The notes under the pieces are model-generated. The model had not been told where the DNA came from and ran no database searches. It worked only from the letters and a program-made list of their open reading frames with translations. 64,000 nt of DNA from DAOPZC01 sp035353175 (GTDB taxonomy: Bacteria > Verrucomicrobiota > Kiritimatiellia > RFP12 > UBA1067), in contig DAOPZC010000006.1 in assembly GCA_035353175.1 (NCBI GenBank), positions 69,558 through 133,557 on the forward strand, written 5' to 3'. A program made the translations under genes and the position numbers. This document shows positions 16,285-25,463 of this stretch, one piece after another (the stretch's first letter is position 1; the number at the start of each line of letters is the position of its first letter).

Positions 16285-18126
16285 CTACGGCACGAAAGCG
16301 CCGCTGAGCGAGCGCTGCTGCGCGGGCGTCACCGTATCCAAAGGCTCATCCGGTCCGATCGGCGGCCAATACACGCCCGCATTGAGGATGAAGGCCGGCG
16401 GCACGCTGCGGTACAGCGAGTCCGGCAGGCTTCCGCACACGCCGTCGGGCCAGGCCACATTCTCGACATCGCCGCGCTTCACGTTGGCGAAATCGACGAT
16501 CCCCTGCAGCGCCCCGTCCTGCGTGAGGGTGCCCTGGGTCAGGACGTTGCCCATGAAATTCTGGTGGTTCGAGCCCACGTCGATCGCGGTGCCGCTGTTG
16601 GTGATGCGGTTGCGGAAGAGCGTGTTTCCCGGCCCCGCAGGCGCATACCAGTCGGGCACGTCGGCGTCCTCGAGGACGTTCCCTTCGAAGAGGTTCATGA
16701 ATACGTAGTTGCCGTGCACGGAGATGTCGGGCTGCGGCGTCCCGTGCTCCGGGTCGAGCGCGCGGGCGGACGAGTAGTTGTAGCCGTAGACGTTGCCGTT
16801 GGCCCCGCTGCCCACGATCATCGAGTGCCTCAAGTGGTAGAACACGTTGTTCTCGATCAGGCAGTCCGAGGTGTGCTTGCCGCTGCACACGCCGTAGCCC
16901 TGTCCGCCCCCGCCGAAAACAAAGGCGTCGTGGAAGTAGTTCTCACGCACCTCGCATTCGAACGAGCGGTCCATCCACACGTGGGCCGAGTAGGCCATGT
17001 AGCTCTCCACATTGCGCACCCAGCAGCGGACCGCGAACTTCATCTCGATGGTGTACCCGGTCACGGCGTCTTTGCGCCGCACATACATGTTCTCGACGCC
17101 GGCGTTCGAAATCGTGACCAACCGCCGCAGCCGGGGCCGGCGCACGGCGGTGAAGGTGTGCCGCAGGTGGTGGCCAAGGGTCAGGCGGCTGTTGGCGGCG
17201 TCCACCGCCACGACGCGGTTGAGCTGACCCGCCAGACGCGCCTGCCACGACTCGGTGAAGCCCCAGGCCGGATCGTTGTCCTCCTCGATCTCGATGATGT
17301 CCCCCGCCTGGAACCCGGCCACGCTGGAGACCGTCACCACCGCCGACCCTTTCTCCATGCCCGCCGTGGGCGTGACGTACGTCGTGGGCTGGTCGCTGTC
17401 CCAGCAGGCGAGGCCGATGCAGCGGTCGTAGGTGTTCGATCCCTCGAAGATCAAGCTGGTGAGCGCCGAGCCGTCCCCGCGCAGGATCATGTTCGACTTC
17501 AGATAGATCCGCTTGGTGAGCCGGTAGGTCCCGGCCGGCAGATAGATCACGCTGCCGGAAGGGGCTTTGGAGATCGCGCTGTTGATGGCCGACGTGTCGT
17601 CTGTGGTGCCGTTGCCCTTGGCCCCGTAGTTCTTGACGTTCAGCACGTTCGTGAAATTGGTCACCGGCCCGCGCAGGCCGGCCTGCGCCCAGCGCGCCCG
17701 GGCGCTATCCGGCAGATCGTAGACCGCGGTCAGGGCCTCGCGGGCATCCGCGATGCCGTTCTCGTTGCGGTCGATGTCCGCGCGCCCGACCGTGAAGAAC
17801 CTGGAACGGGGCGGCGTCTGAAACAGCCCGTCATCGGGTTCAGTCCAGGTCATTTCCGGCTCGCCGGTCGGACGCAGATAGGCATCCGTCAACCGCCACC
17901 CGCGTGTCGTCAGACGCTCAGCGGTGAACACATCGATGAACTCGTCCGCCACGCCGGACGGGGTCACGCTGAGCGTCACTCGGCCAACGCTGTCGCGGCG
18001 AAACGCGCGAATGTGTGGCGGTCCGGCGTCAGTTGCCGCCACGCCGCTCAAAACACTCAGCGCCCAAAAGGCCGAAAACGTCCACCGGGCAAGCCGCCGA
18101 TGTGCAGATCTGTTGACCTTTTTCAT
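16285..18126 (-). CDS. secreted right-handed beta-helix protein (pectate_lyase_3 type)
   Basis: 613 residues. The signal peptide is followed by the 'shared module' at about 55-115 (VFTAERLTTRGW...SRFFTVG), a short DIDRNENGIADAREAL calcium-binding-like stretch, and from about 162 the opening of pectate_lyase_3/polygalacturonase-like helices (VKNYGAKGNGTTDDTSAIN, then GSVIYLPAGTYRL). Repeating N-rich turns (NNVFYHLR, GNYVFMNLFEGN) run to the end. The family covers phage tail spikes, polygalacturonases and lyases; the substrate here is unknown. GAGGGGG lies six bases upstream of the ATG at 18126. Confidence 0.82.
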   Translation of the reverse strand: MKKVNRSAHRRLARWTFSAFWALSVLSGVAATDAGPPHIRAFRRDSVGRVTLSVTPSGVADEFIDVFTAERLTTRGWRLTDAYLRPTGEPEMTWTEPDDGLFQTPPRSRFFTVGRADIDRNENGIADAREALTAVYDLPDSARARWAQAGLRGPVTNFTNVLNVKNYGAKGNGTTDDTSAINSAISKAPSGSVIYLPAGTYRLTKRIYLKSNMILRGDGSALTSLIFEGSNTYDRCIGLACWDSDQPTTYVTPTAGMEKGSAVVTVSSVAGFQAGDIIEIEEDNDPAWGFTESWQARLAGQLNRVVAVDAANSRLTLGHHLRHTFTAVRRPRLRRLVTISNAGVENMYVRRKDAVTGYTIEMKFAVRCWVRNVESYMAYSAHVWMDRSFECEVRENYFHDAFVFGGGGQGYGVCSGKHTSDCLIENNVFYHLRHSMIVGSGANGNVYGYNYSSARALDPEHGTPQPDISVHGNYVFMNLFEGNVLEDADVPDWYAPAGPGNTLFRNRITNSGTAIDVGSNHQNFMGNVLTQGTLTQDGALQGIVDFANVKRGDVENVAWPDGVCGSLPDSLYRSVPPAFILNAGVYWPPIGPDEPLDTVTPAQQRSLSGAFVP

Positions 18127-18387
18127 CTTGCCCCCTCTCTGCTCCGGCCGCCGGGGAGGCTCCTTCGTGCCAGCCGGCCACGATGTCGGATAGGGTGTGA
18201 CAGGTTTAGCGTTGCGCCGTCTCGCAACGCGGCGTGCCCGTCGCGAGCCACCTGTGCGAGTGAGGCACTATCTCCATCAGCCCATGGTTAAGTTTACGCC
18301 GCTTGACGCAGGACAACAAGCTGATATTTCTTTCGGGAAAAAACATCGCGCCCGGCCGCCTTTTCCCCCTTTTCCCAGAACCCGCCG

Positions 18388-18416
18388 TTTACTGTGAACC
18401 GCTCTTCGGCTATACT
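18388..18416 (+). promoter_or_regulatory. sigma70-like promoter giving a probable leaderless mRNA
   Basis: TTTACT (18388-18393), 17 bases, TATACT (18411-18416). The expected start of transcription, about seven bases after the -10 box, coincides with the A of the ATG at 18423. No Shine-Dalgarno is present before that ATG. Confidence 0.5.
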
Positions 18417-18422
18417 GAACGT

Positions 18423-20189
18423 ATGAAAAGACGTTCATCATCCGATGCCCCGCCTGCGTGTAACCGAGCGGGCCGGGAACTGGCGGAAATTCTGACGTAT
18501 GCCGTCACGAACAGCCCCGCAACCGTGATGATCACCGACCTTGACGGCACCATCGAATATGTCAACCAGACGTTCTGTGAACTGACCGACTTTTCGTTGG
18601 CGGACGTGTTCGGCAAGAAAGCGTCGATGCTGCGCTCCGGGCTCTTGCCGAAGGCCCTTTACCGGACGCTCTGGCGTCATCTGAGGAAAGGCCAATCCTG
18701 GACCGGCGAGCTTCACAACCGCAAAAAGAATGGCGATCATTACTGGGAACAGGCGTCGATCTCGCCGATCCGCGACGATGAGGGAAACGTCCGCCATTTC
18801 CTCAAGATCGGCGAGGACATCTCGCAGCGGAAACAGCTCGAGCTGGAGCTTCGGTCAGCCGTGCAAAAGCTCCAGGTGAGGGAGTCGCGTTTGCAGATCG
18901 CCTGTAAAACTTTGGAAGAGACCACGCGCGCGCTCAGAAAGAGCCAGGAAAAATTGCGGCGCCTGTCGCAGGAAGACGCGCTGACCGGCCTGCTGAACCG
19001 CCGGGGGTTCGTCGCCGAGCTGCAGCGGGTCAAGGCGCTGGCGGAACGGCAGGGGCACGGCATCGGCATCCTGATCATCGACATCGACCATTTCAAGGCG
19101 ATCAATGACGAGTACGGCCATGCCGCGGGCGACCGCATCCTGAAGTCCTGCGCCTCGCTGCTGCGCGCCCATCTGCGCGCCTCCGATCTCATCTGCCGCT
19201 ACGGCGGCGACGAGATTCTGATCGTCCTGCCGGCCGCCGACGCCGAAACCACCCGCACGACGGCCCAGCGGATCATCGCCGCGATACGTCAGCGCAAAGG
19301 TTCACCAAGGACCAAACCGATCCCGATCACCGTCTCGATCGGCGCTGCCTGCGGAGTCCCCGCGATGGGGCAGACGCCCGAAAAAACCATGAAGCTGGCC
19401 GACTTGGCGCTCTACCGCGCCAAGCGAAACGGCAGGAACGGAATGGCTTTCTGGCCGTCCGATGAAAAAAAGGACAAAAACGATTTTGCATCTTTCGGCG
19501 AGGGCGCGCACAGTCAGCCGTTCCGCTACGTCTTCCACATGCTGGTCGCCATGCTGGATGCCCGCGAGAAGGCGACCGGCGACCACAGCAAGCGGGTCGC
19601 GCAAATGGCAGGATCGCTGGCCAACGCCATGAAGCTGCCCCGCCATCAGATCGAACTCGTCACGCAGGGCGCCCTCCTGCACGACATCGGAAAAATCGCC
19701 ATCCCCGACACGATCCTGCTCAAGCCCGCGTCGCTGAGCGCCGCGGAGCGCAAGATCGTACAGAAACACCCCAAGACGGGCCACGACATCCTTTGCTCCA
19801 GCCCGGAATTCAACGCCATTTCCGAAATTGTCCTCTCCCACCAGGAGCGCTTCGACGGCACAGGCTATCCCCGCGGTTTGAAAGGAAAGCGGATCTGTCT
19901 GGGCGCCCGCATCTTCGCGGTGGCTGACGCCTACGACGCCATCCGGGCCGGAAGACCTTACGCCGCGCCGCGCTCCGCCGGCGAGGCGCTTTGCGAAATC
20001 CAGCGGGGACGTGGAACGCAGTTCGACCCCGACGTCGTGGACGCCCTGACCCGCTGCCAGCATGAGCTCGAAGTCGTGCTGAATGCCCGGCAGGCCCCCT
20101 CCCCCGCCATCCCTTCCGTCGCCCGTCCCCGAAAAAAAGCTCCCGCCGCCACACATAGTCCCGTTTCGCGGTGCCGTTCTCACTTTTGA
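18423..20189 (+). CDS. PAS-GGDEF-HD-GYP cyclic-di-GMP signalling protein
   Basis: 588 residues from the ATG at 18423 (a longer frame begins at a TTG at 18303 but lacks sense as an N-terminus). A PAS/PAC sensor domain lies at about 15-140, a coiled coil at about 145-185, and a diguanylate cyclase domain follows with RYGGDE near 256-261 (GGDEI rather than GGDEF, normally tolerated). The HD-GYP phosphodiesterase domain from about 375 has HDIGKIAIPD near 419 and HQERFDGTGYP, where the usual second His of HHE is Gln. The protein could both make and break c-di-GMP. No transmembrane segments, so cytoplasmic. It lies close to the PilZ synthase operon, which suggests shared control. Confidence 0.88.
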   Translation: MKRRSSSDAPPACNRAGRELAEILTYAVTNSPATVMITDLDGTIEYVNQTFCELTDFSLADVFGKKASMLRSGLLPKALYRTLWRHLRKGQSWTGELHNRKKNGDHYWEQASISPIRDDEGNVRHFLKIGEDISQRKQLELELRSAVQKLQVRESRLQIACKTLEETTRALRKSQEKLRRLSQEDALTGLLNRRGFVAELQRVKALAERQGHGIGILIIDIDHFKAINDEYGHAAGDRILKSCASLLRAHLRASDLICRYGGDEILIVLPAADAETTRTTAQRIIAAIRQRKGSPRTKPIPITVSIGAACGVPAMGQTPEKTMKLADLALYRAKRNGRNGMAFWPSDEKKDKNDFASFGEGAHSQPFRYVFHMLVAMLDAREKATGDHSKRVAQMAGSLANAMKLPRHQIELVTQGALLHDIGKIAIPDTILLKPASLSAAERKIVQKHPKTGHDILCSSPEFNAISEIVLSHQERFDGTGYPRGLKGKRICLGARIFAVADAYDAIRAGRPYAAPRSAGEALCEIQRGRGTQFDPDVVDALTRCQHELEVVLNARQAPSPAIPSVARPRKKAPAATHSPVSRCRSHF

Positions 20190-20408
20190 TTCTCAGGGCA
20201 GCGAAACGCGCGTTACCGCTCCGGCGACGGACCGCATGCATGGCTGTTCCCCTTTCACAAAAAACGCCGTTTTTTCGGGATGAACCCCCCATCGATCCGC
20301 GTCATAAGATCCGCCCCTATGGCTTAGGCACGGCAGATGCTTATCACGTCTCTGATGTCGCAGAGGATTATATCCCTTTGCGTAGTTTTACAGGAAAGGG
20401 GTGTGTCG

Positions 20409-21578
20409 ATGAGGCGTGGGGCGAAAGGGTGGGGTTTTTTGTGTGTGTTCGCAGTGGCCACGATAGCTTTGGCGCAGGAGAAAACAACGTTTTTCCGCAT
20501 CGTTTCGCCCGCAGGTTCTGGGATTTCGGCGTTCGCTTCGGACGGAAAACTGACGTGGACCAACGCCGCGACGGATAACGTGACGTGCACCGTGCAGCGC
20601 GCGACGACGCTGACCGGCCCAAGCAACTGGGTCGACTACGTCCAGCACCCGGCGACGAACAGGACGATGGCCCTGCGCGTCTTCGACCCCGCGCCCCCGG
20701 CGGACATGTCGCTGGTGCCGGCGGGCTCTTTCCTGATGGGCAACAGCAAAGCCGCCAGCGACAATGAAACCATCACCGGGGCGGCCCCCGTGCATCCCGT
20801 GTATGTCAGCGCGTTCTACATGGGGAAATACGAAATATCCTGGTCCAAGTGGAGCGCGGTGCGCGACTGGTCGACCGCCAACGGCTACGCGTACGACGGC
20901 GCGACAACCACCGGCAAAGGCGACGCCCACCCCGTCATCCATGTGCGCTGGTGCGACGCGGTCAAGTGGTGCAACGCCCTCAGCCAAAAAGAGGGCCTTG
21001 AGCCGTGCTATTTCACCGATCCGGCGTTGACGCAGGTGTATCGGACGGGCGCCGTCACCAACCCCTCCGTGGCCTGGGCGGCAACGGGCTACCGCCTGCC
21101 GACCGAGGCGGAGTGGGAGAAGGCGGCGCGTGGCGGCCTCTCCGAGAAACGCTTCCCGTGGGGCGACACGATCACCCATTCGAACGCGAACTACACGAGC
21201 GACAATTATTACATTTACGACACGAGCCTCACACGCGGCACCCATCCGGTCTACACGACGGGCGCCGAACCCTACACCAGCCCAGTCGGCTCGTTCGCCC
21301 CGAACGGCTACGGCCTGTACGACATGGCCGGGAACGCGATGGAGTGGTGCTGGGACTGGTACGGCAGCGGCTACTACGCCACATCGCCGTGGTGGAATCC
21401 GATCGGCCCCGCGTCGGGCGGCGTCTCCGGCGTGAAGCGCGTCATCCGCGACGGCAACTGGTATCTCAAGGCGCCCAACAGCCGGACGGCCTATCGAACC
21501 AACTATTCGCCGACGTACAGCGGCGGACTGACCACCTGCTTCGGCTTCCGCGTCGTCCGGCGCTCGGTCGCGCAGTGA
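20409..21578 (+). CDS. secreted SUMF1/FGE-like protein lacking the catalytic cysteines
   Basis: 389 residues from the ATG at 20409, chosen for AGGAAAGGGG seven bases upstream and the resulting signal peptide (MRRGAKGWGFLCVFAVATIALAQ). Residues about 30-90 contain the shared 'RATTLTGPSNW' module. The SUMF1 domain follows: MSLVPAGSFLMGN, YEISWSKW, YRLPTEAEWEKAARGG, GLYDMAGNAMEW and CFGFRVVRR. In true formylglycine-generating enzymes two Cys lie in the R-x-A-x-R segment near the end; here it reads SRTAYRTNYSP with none. It is therefore unlikely to activate the sulfatases seen further right and is probably a sugar-binding or structural relative. Confidence 0.85.
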   Translation: MRRGAKGWGFLCVFAVATIALAQEKTTFFRIVSPAGSGISAFASDGKLTWTNAATDNVTCTVQRATTLTGPSNWVDYVQHPATNRTMALRVFDPAPPADMSLVPAGSFLMGNSKAASDNETITGAAPVHPVYVSAFYMGKYEISWSKWSAVRDWSTANGYAYDGATTTGKGDAHPVIHVRWCDAVKWCNALSQKEGLEPCYFTDPALTQVYRTGAVTNPSVAWAATGYRLPTEAEWEKAARGGLSEKRFPWGDTITHSNANYTSDNYYIYDTSLTRGTHPVYTTGAEPYTSPVGSFAPNGYGLYDMAGNAMEWCWDWYGSGYYATSPWWNPIGPASGGVSGVKRVIRDGNWYLKAPNSRTAYRTNYSPTYSGGLTTCFGFRVVRRSVAQ

Positions 21579-21593
21579 TCCCGCGCCGCCCGG

Positions 21594-22703
21594 TCAGTCG
21601 CAAAGCGCTTGGAAGATCGCGTCGAACGCCGGCGCGATCCGCTTGAATGCGGCCAGCACCTGCGGATCGAAGTGGTCCGGGCTGCTCCGGCCGTCGCCCT
21701 CGGTGAGGATGGCATACGTTCTGGCCGCGTCGAACGCCGGCTTGTAGGGCCGCGGGTGCCGCAAGGCGTCGTACTGGTCCGCGACCGCGAGGATCCGCGC
21801 GCACAGCGGGATGGCCTCGCCCGCAAGCCCGTCAGGATAGCCGCTACCGTCCCAGCGCTCGTGGTGCGACCGCGCGATGTCCCGCCCCATATGCAGGAAG
21901 GCGTTGTTGGGATACGCCTTAAGCACGGCTTCGAGCGTCTCGGCTCCCAGCGACGTATGGGTTTTCATCGCCTCGAATTCCTGGGGCGTGAGCGGGCCGG
22001 GCTTCAGCAGGATGCTGTCGCGGATCCCCACCTTGCCGATGTCGTGCAACGCGCTTGCATGAAAAATGTTTTCGACAAAGGCGTCGTCGATGCCGTCGCC
22101 GAACACGCCCTCCTCGGCCAGCTGCCGCGCGAGCGCCTGGCAGTAACGCTGCACCCGCAGGAGATGGTTGCCGGTGGCTTCGTCGCGCGACTCGGCCAGC
22201 TTCGCCAGGGCCATGATCGTCGCGATCTGCGACTCGGAGATCTCCTGGACCTGCGCCCTGACCCGCTCCTGCAGGGAGCTGTTGAGCGCCTTGACCTCGA
22301 GTTGAAGCCGCCGGATCTTGAGGTGTGTCGCGACGCGCGCCTCGATTTCCTTAAGCTCGAACGGCTTGGTCACGTAATCGACTCCGCCGAGGGCGAAGGC
22401 TTTCACCTTGTCCATGATTTCGGCGTTCCCGCTCATGAAGAGGACCGGGATTTCCGCCAGCCGGGGATCCGCTTTGAGCTCGGCGCAAAATTCATATCCG
22501 TTCATGTCCGGCATGTTGATGTCGAGCAAAACGAGGTCCGGGGGGTGGCCGCGCGCCGACCGCAAGGCCTCGCGGGCATCAGGGAACGGCCGCACCGTGT
22601 GTCCGCCCCGTTCAAACAGCGAAGTCAGCATCGTCAGGACCGCAGGCGTATCGTCCACGACAAAGATTTCTGCGGCCAACGTTGTGTCGGTGGTTACGTT
22701 CAT
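21594..22703 (-). CDS. response regulator with HD-GYP phosphodiesterase output (RpfG-like)
   Basis: 369 residues from the ATG at 22703 (AAGGAGA four bases upstream). The receiver domain has the acidic pair D17-D18, phosphoacceptor D61 in LLDINMPDMNG, and the K of DYVTKPF. A coiled linker (about 135-170) leads to an HD-GYP domain with intact HDIGKVGIRD and HHERWDGSGYP motifs. It should hydrolyse c-di-GMP when phosphorylated by an unseen kinase. Together with the neighbouring PAS-GGDEF-HD-GYP protein and the PilZ synthase it forms a local c-di-GMP set. Confidence 0.88.
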   Translation of the reverse strand: MNVTTDTTLAAEIFVVDDTPAVLTMLTSLFERGGHTVRPFPDAREALRSARGHPPDLVLLDINMPDMNGYEFCAELKADPRLAEIPVLFMSGNAEIMDKVKAFALGGVDYVTKPFELKEIEARVATHLKIRRLQLEVKALNSSLQERVRAQVQEISESQIATIMALAKLAESRDEATGNHLLRVQRYCQALARQLAEEGVFGDGIDDAFVENIFHASALHDIGKVGIRDSILLKPGPLTPQEFEAMKTHTSLGAETLEAVLKAYPNNAFLHMGRDIARSHHERWDGSGYPDGLAGEAIPLCARILAVADQYDALRHPRPYKPAFDAARTYAILTEGDGRSSPDHFDPQVLAAFKRIAPAFDAIFQALCD

Positions 22704-23041
22704 GCTGTCTCCTTGGCCCCCTGCCAACAGATCGGATAAACGCCGCCCGGAAAAACGCGGGAGGGATTTCATTCCACTGTGGAACAAACCGCCGTCTCAA
22801 TTCTCCAGCGCTCTTATGTTAACCCGACCATGGCCGCTGAAGCAAGAAACAGATTGCTGAACGCCGTTCGCCGCGAAGCGCCTCGTGGGGCCGGCTCCCT
22901 GCTCTGGCAGGCGGTCGTGCGGCACGCCGCCGGCAAACGGCATCGAGCCCTTTGAACGTTGAGCGTTCCGCCGACATCGGGCAGCCCTGAAAATAGCCAA
23001 TTGGGTGGGCGCCACAGATGTAACAAGCCGTATTATGGTCT
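22704..23041. other. intergenic stretch, no gene recognised
   Basis: The region upstream of the response regulator contains only short overlapping frames on both strands that look like noise. It precedes the tRNA-linked terminator and the integrated island. No promoter could be placed with confidence. Confidence 0.5.
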
Positions 23042-23078
23042 AAAAAAGAAAAAACCAGCGGACGTTGCAAACCGCTGG
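23042..23078 (-). terminator. rho-independent terminator (of the former tRNA gene)
   Basis: On the minus strand CCAGCGG, a 10-base loop and CCGCTGG form a perfect 7-bp stem followed by a run of U broken by one C. It lies 22 bases downstream of the tRNA 3'-end remnant in the same direction, as expected for a tRNA transcription unit. Confidence 0.7.
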
Positions 23079-23100
23079 CTTTCAATGCGTTCTCTCCGAT

Positions 23101-23128
23101 TGGCACCCCCTAGGGGAGTCGAACCCCT
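23101..23128 (-). other. tRNA 3'-end remnant, probable attachment site of the integrated island
   Basis: On the minus strand AGGGG-TTCGACT-CCCCT is a perfect T-arm, followed by seven acceptor bases, a discriminator base and CCA. The bases on its 5' side do not form the anticodon or D arm, so this is not a whole tRNA. A tyrosine recombinase gene begins 135 bases away and reads away from it. Such 3' ends are classic attB/attL cores, left when an element integrates at a tRNA. The matching full tRNA or second att copy was not found in the window. Confidence 0.65.
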
Positions 23129-23262
23129 CTTCTCTTCCCCCTGTTTTTCGTCGTGCAAATATGCGTTTTTATTGGGCTTTTTTGAAATAAGTACTTGCCA
23201 AAACCACAGGGTATGATGTAACTTCTGATGTAACTTTTTTGGACCCATATTTGGAGGACATC

Positions 23263-24435
23263 ATGGCCTACCTTCGACGAGTGCCGAAGTCGCCTTACTG
23301 GATAGCCGCTTATCGGGACAAGAACGGTCGCTTGCAGAACAAGTCCACCAAGTTGACCGCCACACCCGCCAACCGGAAAGAGGCGCAACAGATCGCCGTC
23401 TCCTACGAGGAAGCGCATGAGACCCGGACGGTCGTCAAGACGCTCCGCGACAATTATTCGAAGATCGCCCAGAATCTCAACCGCTCGTGGAACGTTCCGA
23501 CCGTCAAGGACTTCATCTCGAATTGGACGGCCATGTACGCGCCCAAGCTGTCCGATGCGACGAAGCGGGCTTACCAGTACCGATTCAACGACTTTTTGGA
23601 ATTCATGAAAGAGACGGGACGCCAAGATTTCTGCGTGGACGAACTGATGGAGGACGATACCGCCGTCATCGAGTACCGTAACCGCTTGCTCGCAAGCGTC
23701 AGCACGGTCACAGCCAAGACTGCCATGACGATCCTCTCGGGCGTCTTCTCCTACGGCATCCGCAAAGGGTACTTCATCGAGAACAAGTTCGATGAACTGG
23801 CGGACATCAAAGAGACCGATGCGACCGAGAAGCGGCCCTTCACTCTGGACGAATTGAAGCTGGTTCTCGAGAGCTGCACGCCTGAATGGCGCTCGCTGGT
23901 GTTGTTCGGCCTTTACACGGGCCAACGGCTCTCGGATGTGGCGACCCTCACCTGGGGCCAGATCGACACGAGGCGCAATGAGGTGGCCTTCATCACCAAG
24001 AAGACCGGCCGGCGCATGGCCCTGCCCATCGCCAGAGCCCTGCGGACGCACATCGACACGCTCCGCAAGGGCACGCCCGACGCACCCGTTCACCCCGAGG
24101 CAGAACGCATGATGAGCGAACAGGGAAAGGCGGGCTCTCTCTCCCGCCAATTCAACGAGATTTTGCAGAAAGTGAACCTCGTGCCCAAGAAGTCGCACCA
24201 TAAGGCCAGGGGTGCGCAGGAGACCGGCTCCAAACGCGTGACGGTCAACCCCCTTTCGTTCCACTCGCTGCGCCACACCGCCGCCACGCTACTGCGCATG
24301 ACCGGCTCCAGCGAGGCTGTGGCCCGCGAGATCATCGGCCATGACTCCGCCAGCGTCGACCGCGGTTACGTCCACATGGATCCCTCGTCCATGCAGGCCG
24401 CGCTAGACAAATTGCCCGACGTAACCTCGGTGTGA
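23263..24435 (+). CDS. tyrosine recombinase/integrase of the integrated island
   Basis: 390 residues from the ATG at 23263, supported by GGAGG five bases upstream. The N-terminus is an arm-binding-like segment with strand pattern YWIAAYRDKNGR, a SAM-like core-binding domain follows (about 85-180), then the catalytic domain: Arg in TGQRLSDV near 222, Lys in ITKKTGRR, HSLRH near 334, GHDS near 359 and the nucleophile Tyr in RGYVHM near 369. All catalytic residues are present. Next to a tRNA 3' remnant, it is probably the integrase of a genomic island carrying the defence genes to its right. Confidence 0.9.
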   Translation: MAYLRRVPKSPYWIAAYRDKNGRLQNKSTKLTATPANRKEAQQIAVSYEEAHETRTVVKTLRDNYSKIAQNLNRSWNVPTVKDFISNWTAMYAPKLSDATKRAYQYRFNDFLEFMKETGRQDFCVDELMEDDTAVIEYRNRLLASVSTVTAKTAMTILSGVFSYGIRKGYFIENKFDELADIKETDATEKRPFTLDELKLVLESCTPEWRSLVLFGLYTGQRLSDVATLTWGQIDTRRNEVAFITKKTGRRMALPIARALRTHIDTLRKGTPDAPVHPEAERMMSEQGKAGSLSRQFNEILQKVNLVPKKSHHKARGAQETGSKRVTVNPLSFHSLRHTAATLLRMTGSSEAVAREIIGHDSASVDRGYVHMDPSSMQAALDKLPDVTSV

Positions 24436-24500
24436 ACAGGACCGACCACGACCCCAGTGTGAACGCCAACTGAACAAAGGTTTGTTTTCTTATGCTTTTT

Positions 24501-24517
24501 GTAAACCATGGGTTTAC
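24501..24517. promoter_or_regulatory. 17-base inverted repeat, operator-like
   Basis: GTAAACC-ATG-GGTTTAC has two perfect 7-base arms around three bases. It sits in the gap between the 3' ends of the integrase and the AbiEii-like gene, in an AT-rich patch. It may be a protein site, for example for recombination directionality or partition. It lacks a T tract directly after the arms, so a terminator is less likely. Confidence 0.35.
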
Positions 24518-24563
24518 ATTATTGGCATCAAATCAAACCACAAAGGGTCTTTCGTTCACCAAG

Positions 24564-25463
24564 TCACATTGCCGCTGTTGCGAACCACCGGGTCAGAAGG
24601 TCCGTCACAAGTCGTTGGTCGTCTGAGTTCCAAAACCCGCTGACAACGGTTGCCCCATAGCCATCTTCCGCCAGAAAGTAGCCCTTCACAATCTCCGCGG
24701 CAATCTGCCAGGCACGGGTGGGGCGTGCGGTGTCCAACACGGCTCCGATCCGATCCGATTCCTCCAGCGTCGTCATCGCCACAATCCGGATCACATCCTG
24801 CGCGTGCTTCCTCGCCTGCCGATCATGGAACTCCCGCGCCCGTGCCGAAAGCCCGGCGTCTCTGGACTTCGCATGCTGGTCCCGCATGGCGGTCAGTTTC
24901 ATCGTGGCCATGGTCACCGGATTCGGCACCGCGATTTCGAGCCCGTCGAGTTGGAATGCAAACGGATTCACCTGGCAGGCGATCGCCTCGGGATTCTCAT
25001 GGCCGTGAATCCCGTGATGCAGCGGTGGCCTGGGTTTTATGCGAGGGGGAACATACGTCAAGCCTTCCGGCAACGGTTCCTGATGCTGCGCGTGAAACTC
25101 CAGTTTCAATTCAAATCCGGTGTCGGCATCCGTTCTGACAAACTGCCACCGGGCGTGGCCCTCACTCGGCAGCCAGGCCTGCTCAGTCAGCGCGGCATCA
25201 ATAATCGCCTGCTCCTTGGCTGATACGATGAGCTCCATGCTCGCAAGAAGATCCACATCCTGCGTCACACGCGGCGCATAATCGCGCCACCGGTCAAATG
25301 GGATGACATGCCTGACAGCGTTGCGGCCGGTCTGTTCAAGAAGCCACCGCTGTTTGAGGAAGAGCGCATAACCGCCGGTCAGCAGCACGCGCTTGTCCAC
25401 AGCACGGATAGCAGCCCATATCGGCGCAAAATGCCGCCACAGGGGATCGTCTTGAGCCGTCAT
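24564..25463 (-). CDS. AbiEii-like nucleotidyltransferase toxin
   Basis: 299 residues. LLTGGYALFLKQRW near 27-40 and TQDVDLL near 67-73 form the GG...DxD nucleotidyltransferase signature of AbiEii/MenT-type toxins. The ATG overlaps the stop of the upstream antitoxin-like gene by four bases (ATGA), which implies translational coupling. Known family members block growth by transferring nucleotides to tRNA or other targets, and the AbiEi partner counteracts this, usually by repressing transcription. Cytoplasmic. Part of the defence island. Confidence 0.78.
   Translation of the reverse strand: MTAQDDPLWRHFAPIWAAIRAVDKRVLLTGGYALFLKQRWLLEQTGRNAVRHVIPFDRWRDYAPRVTQDVDLLASMELIVSAKEQAIIDAALTEQAWLPSEGHARWQFVRTDADTGFELKLEFHAQHQEPLPEGLTYVPPRIKPRPPLHHGIHGHENPEAIACQVNPFAFQLDGLEIAVPNPVTMATMKLTAMRDQHAKSRDAGLSARAREFHDRQARKHAQDVIRIVAMTTLEESDRIGAVLDTARPTRAWQIAAEIVKGYFLAEDGYGATVVSGFWNSDDQRLVTDLLTRWFATAAM

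Noticed and set aside
23101..23140. Complete tRNA gene
   Set aside because: Only the T-arm and 3' acceptor are present; no anticodon or D arm can be drawn from the adjoining bases.
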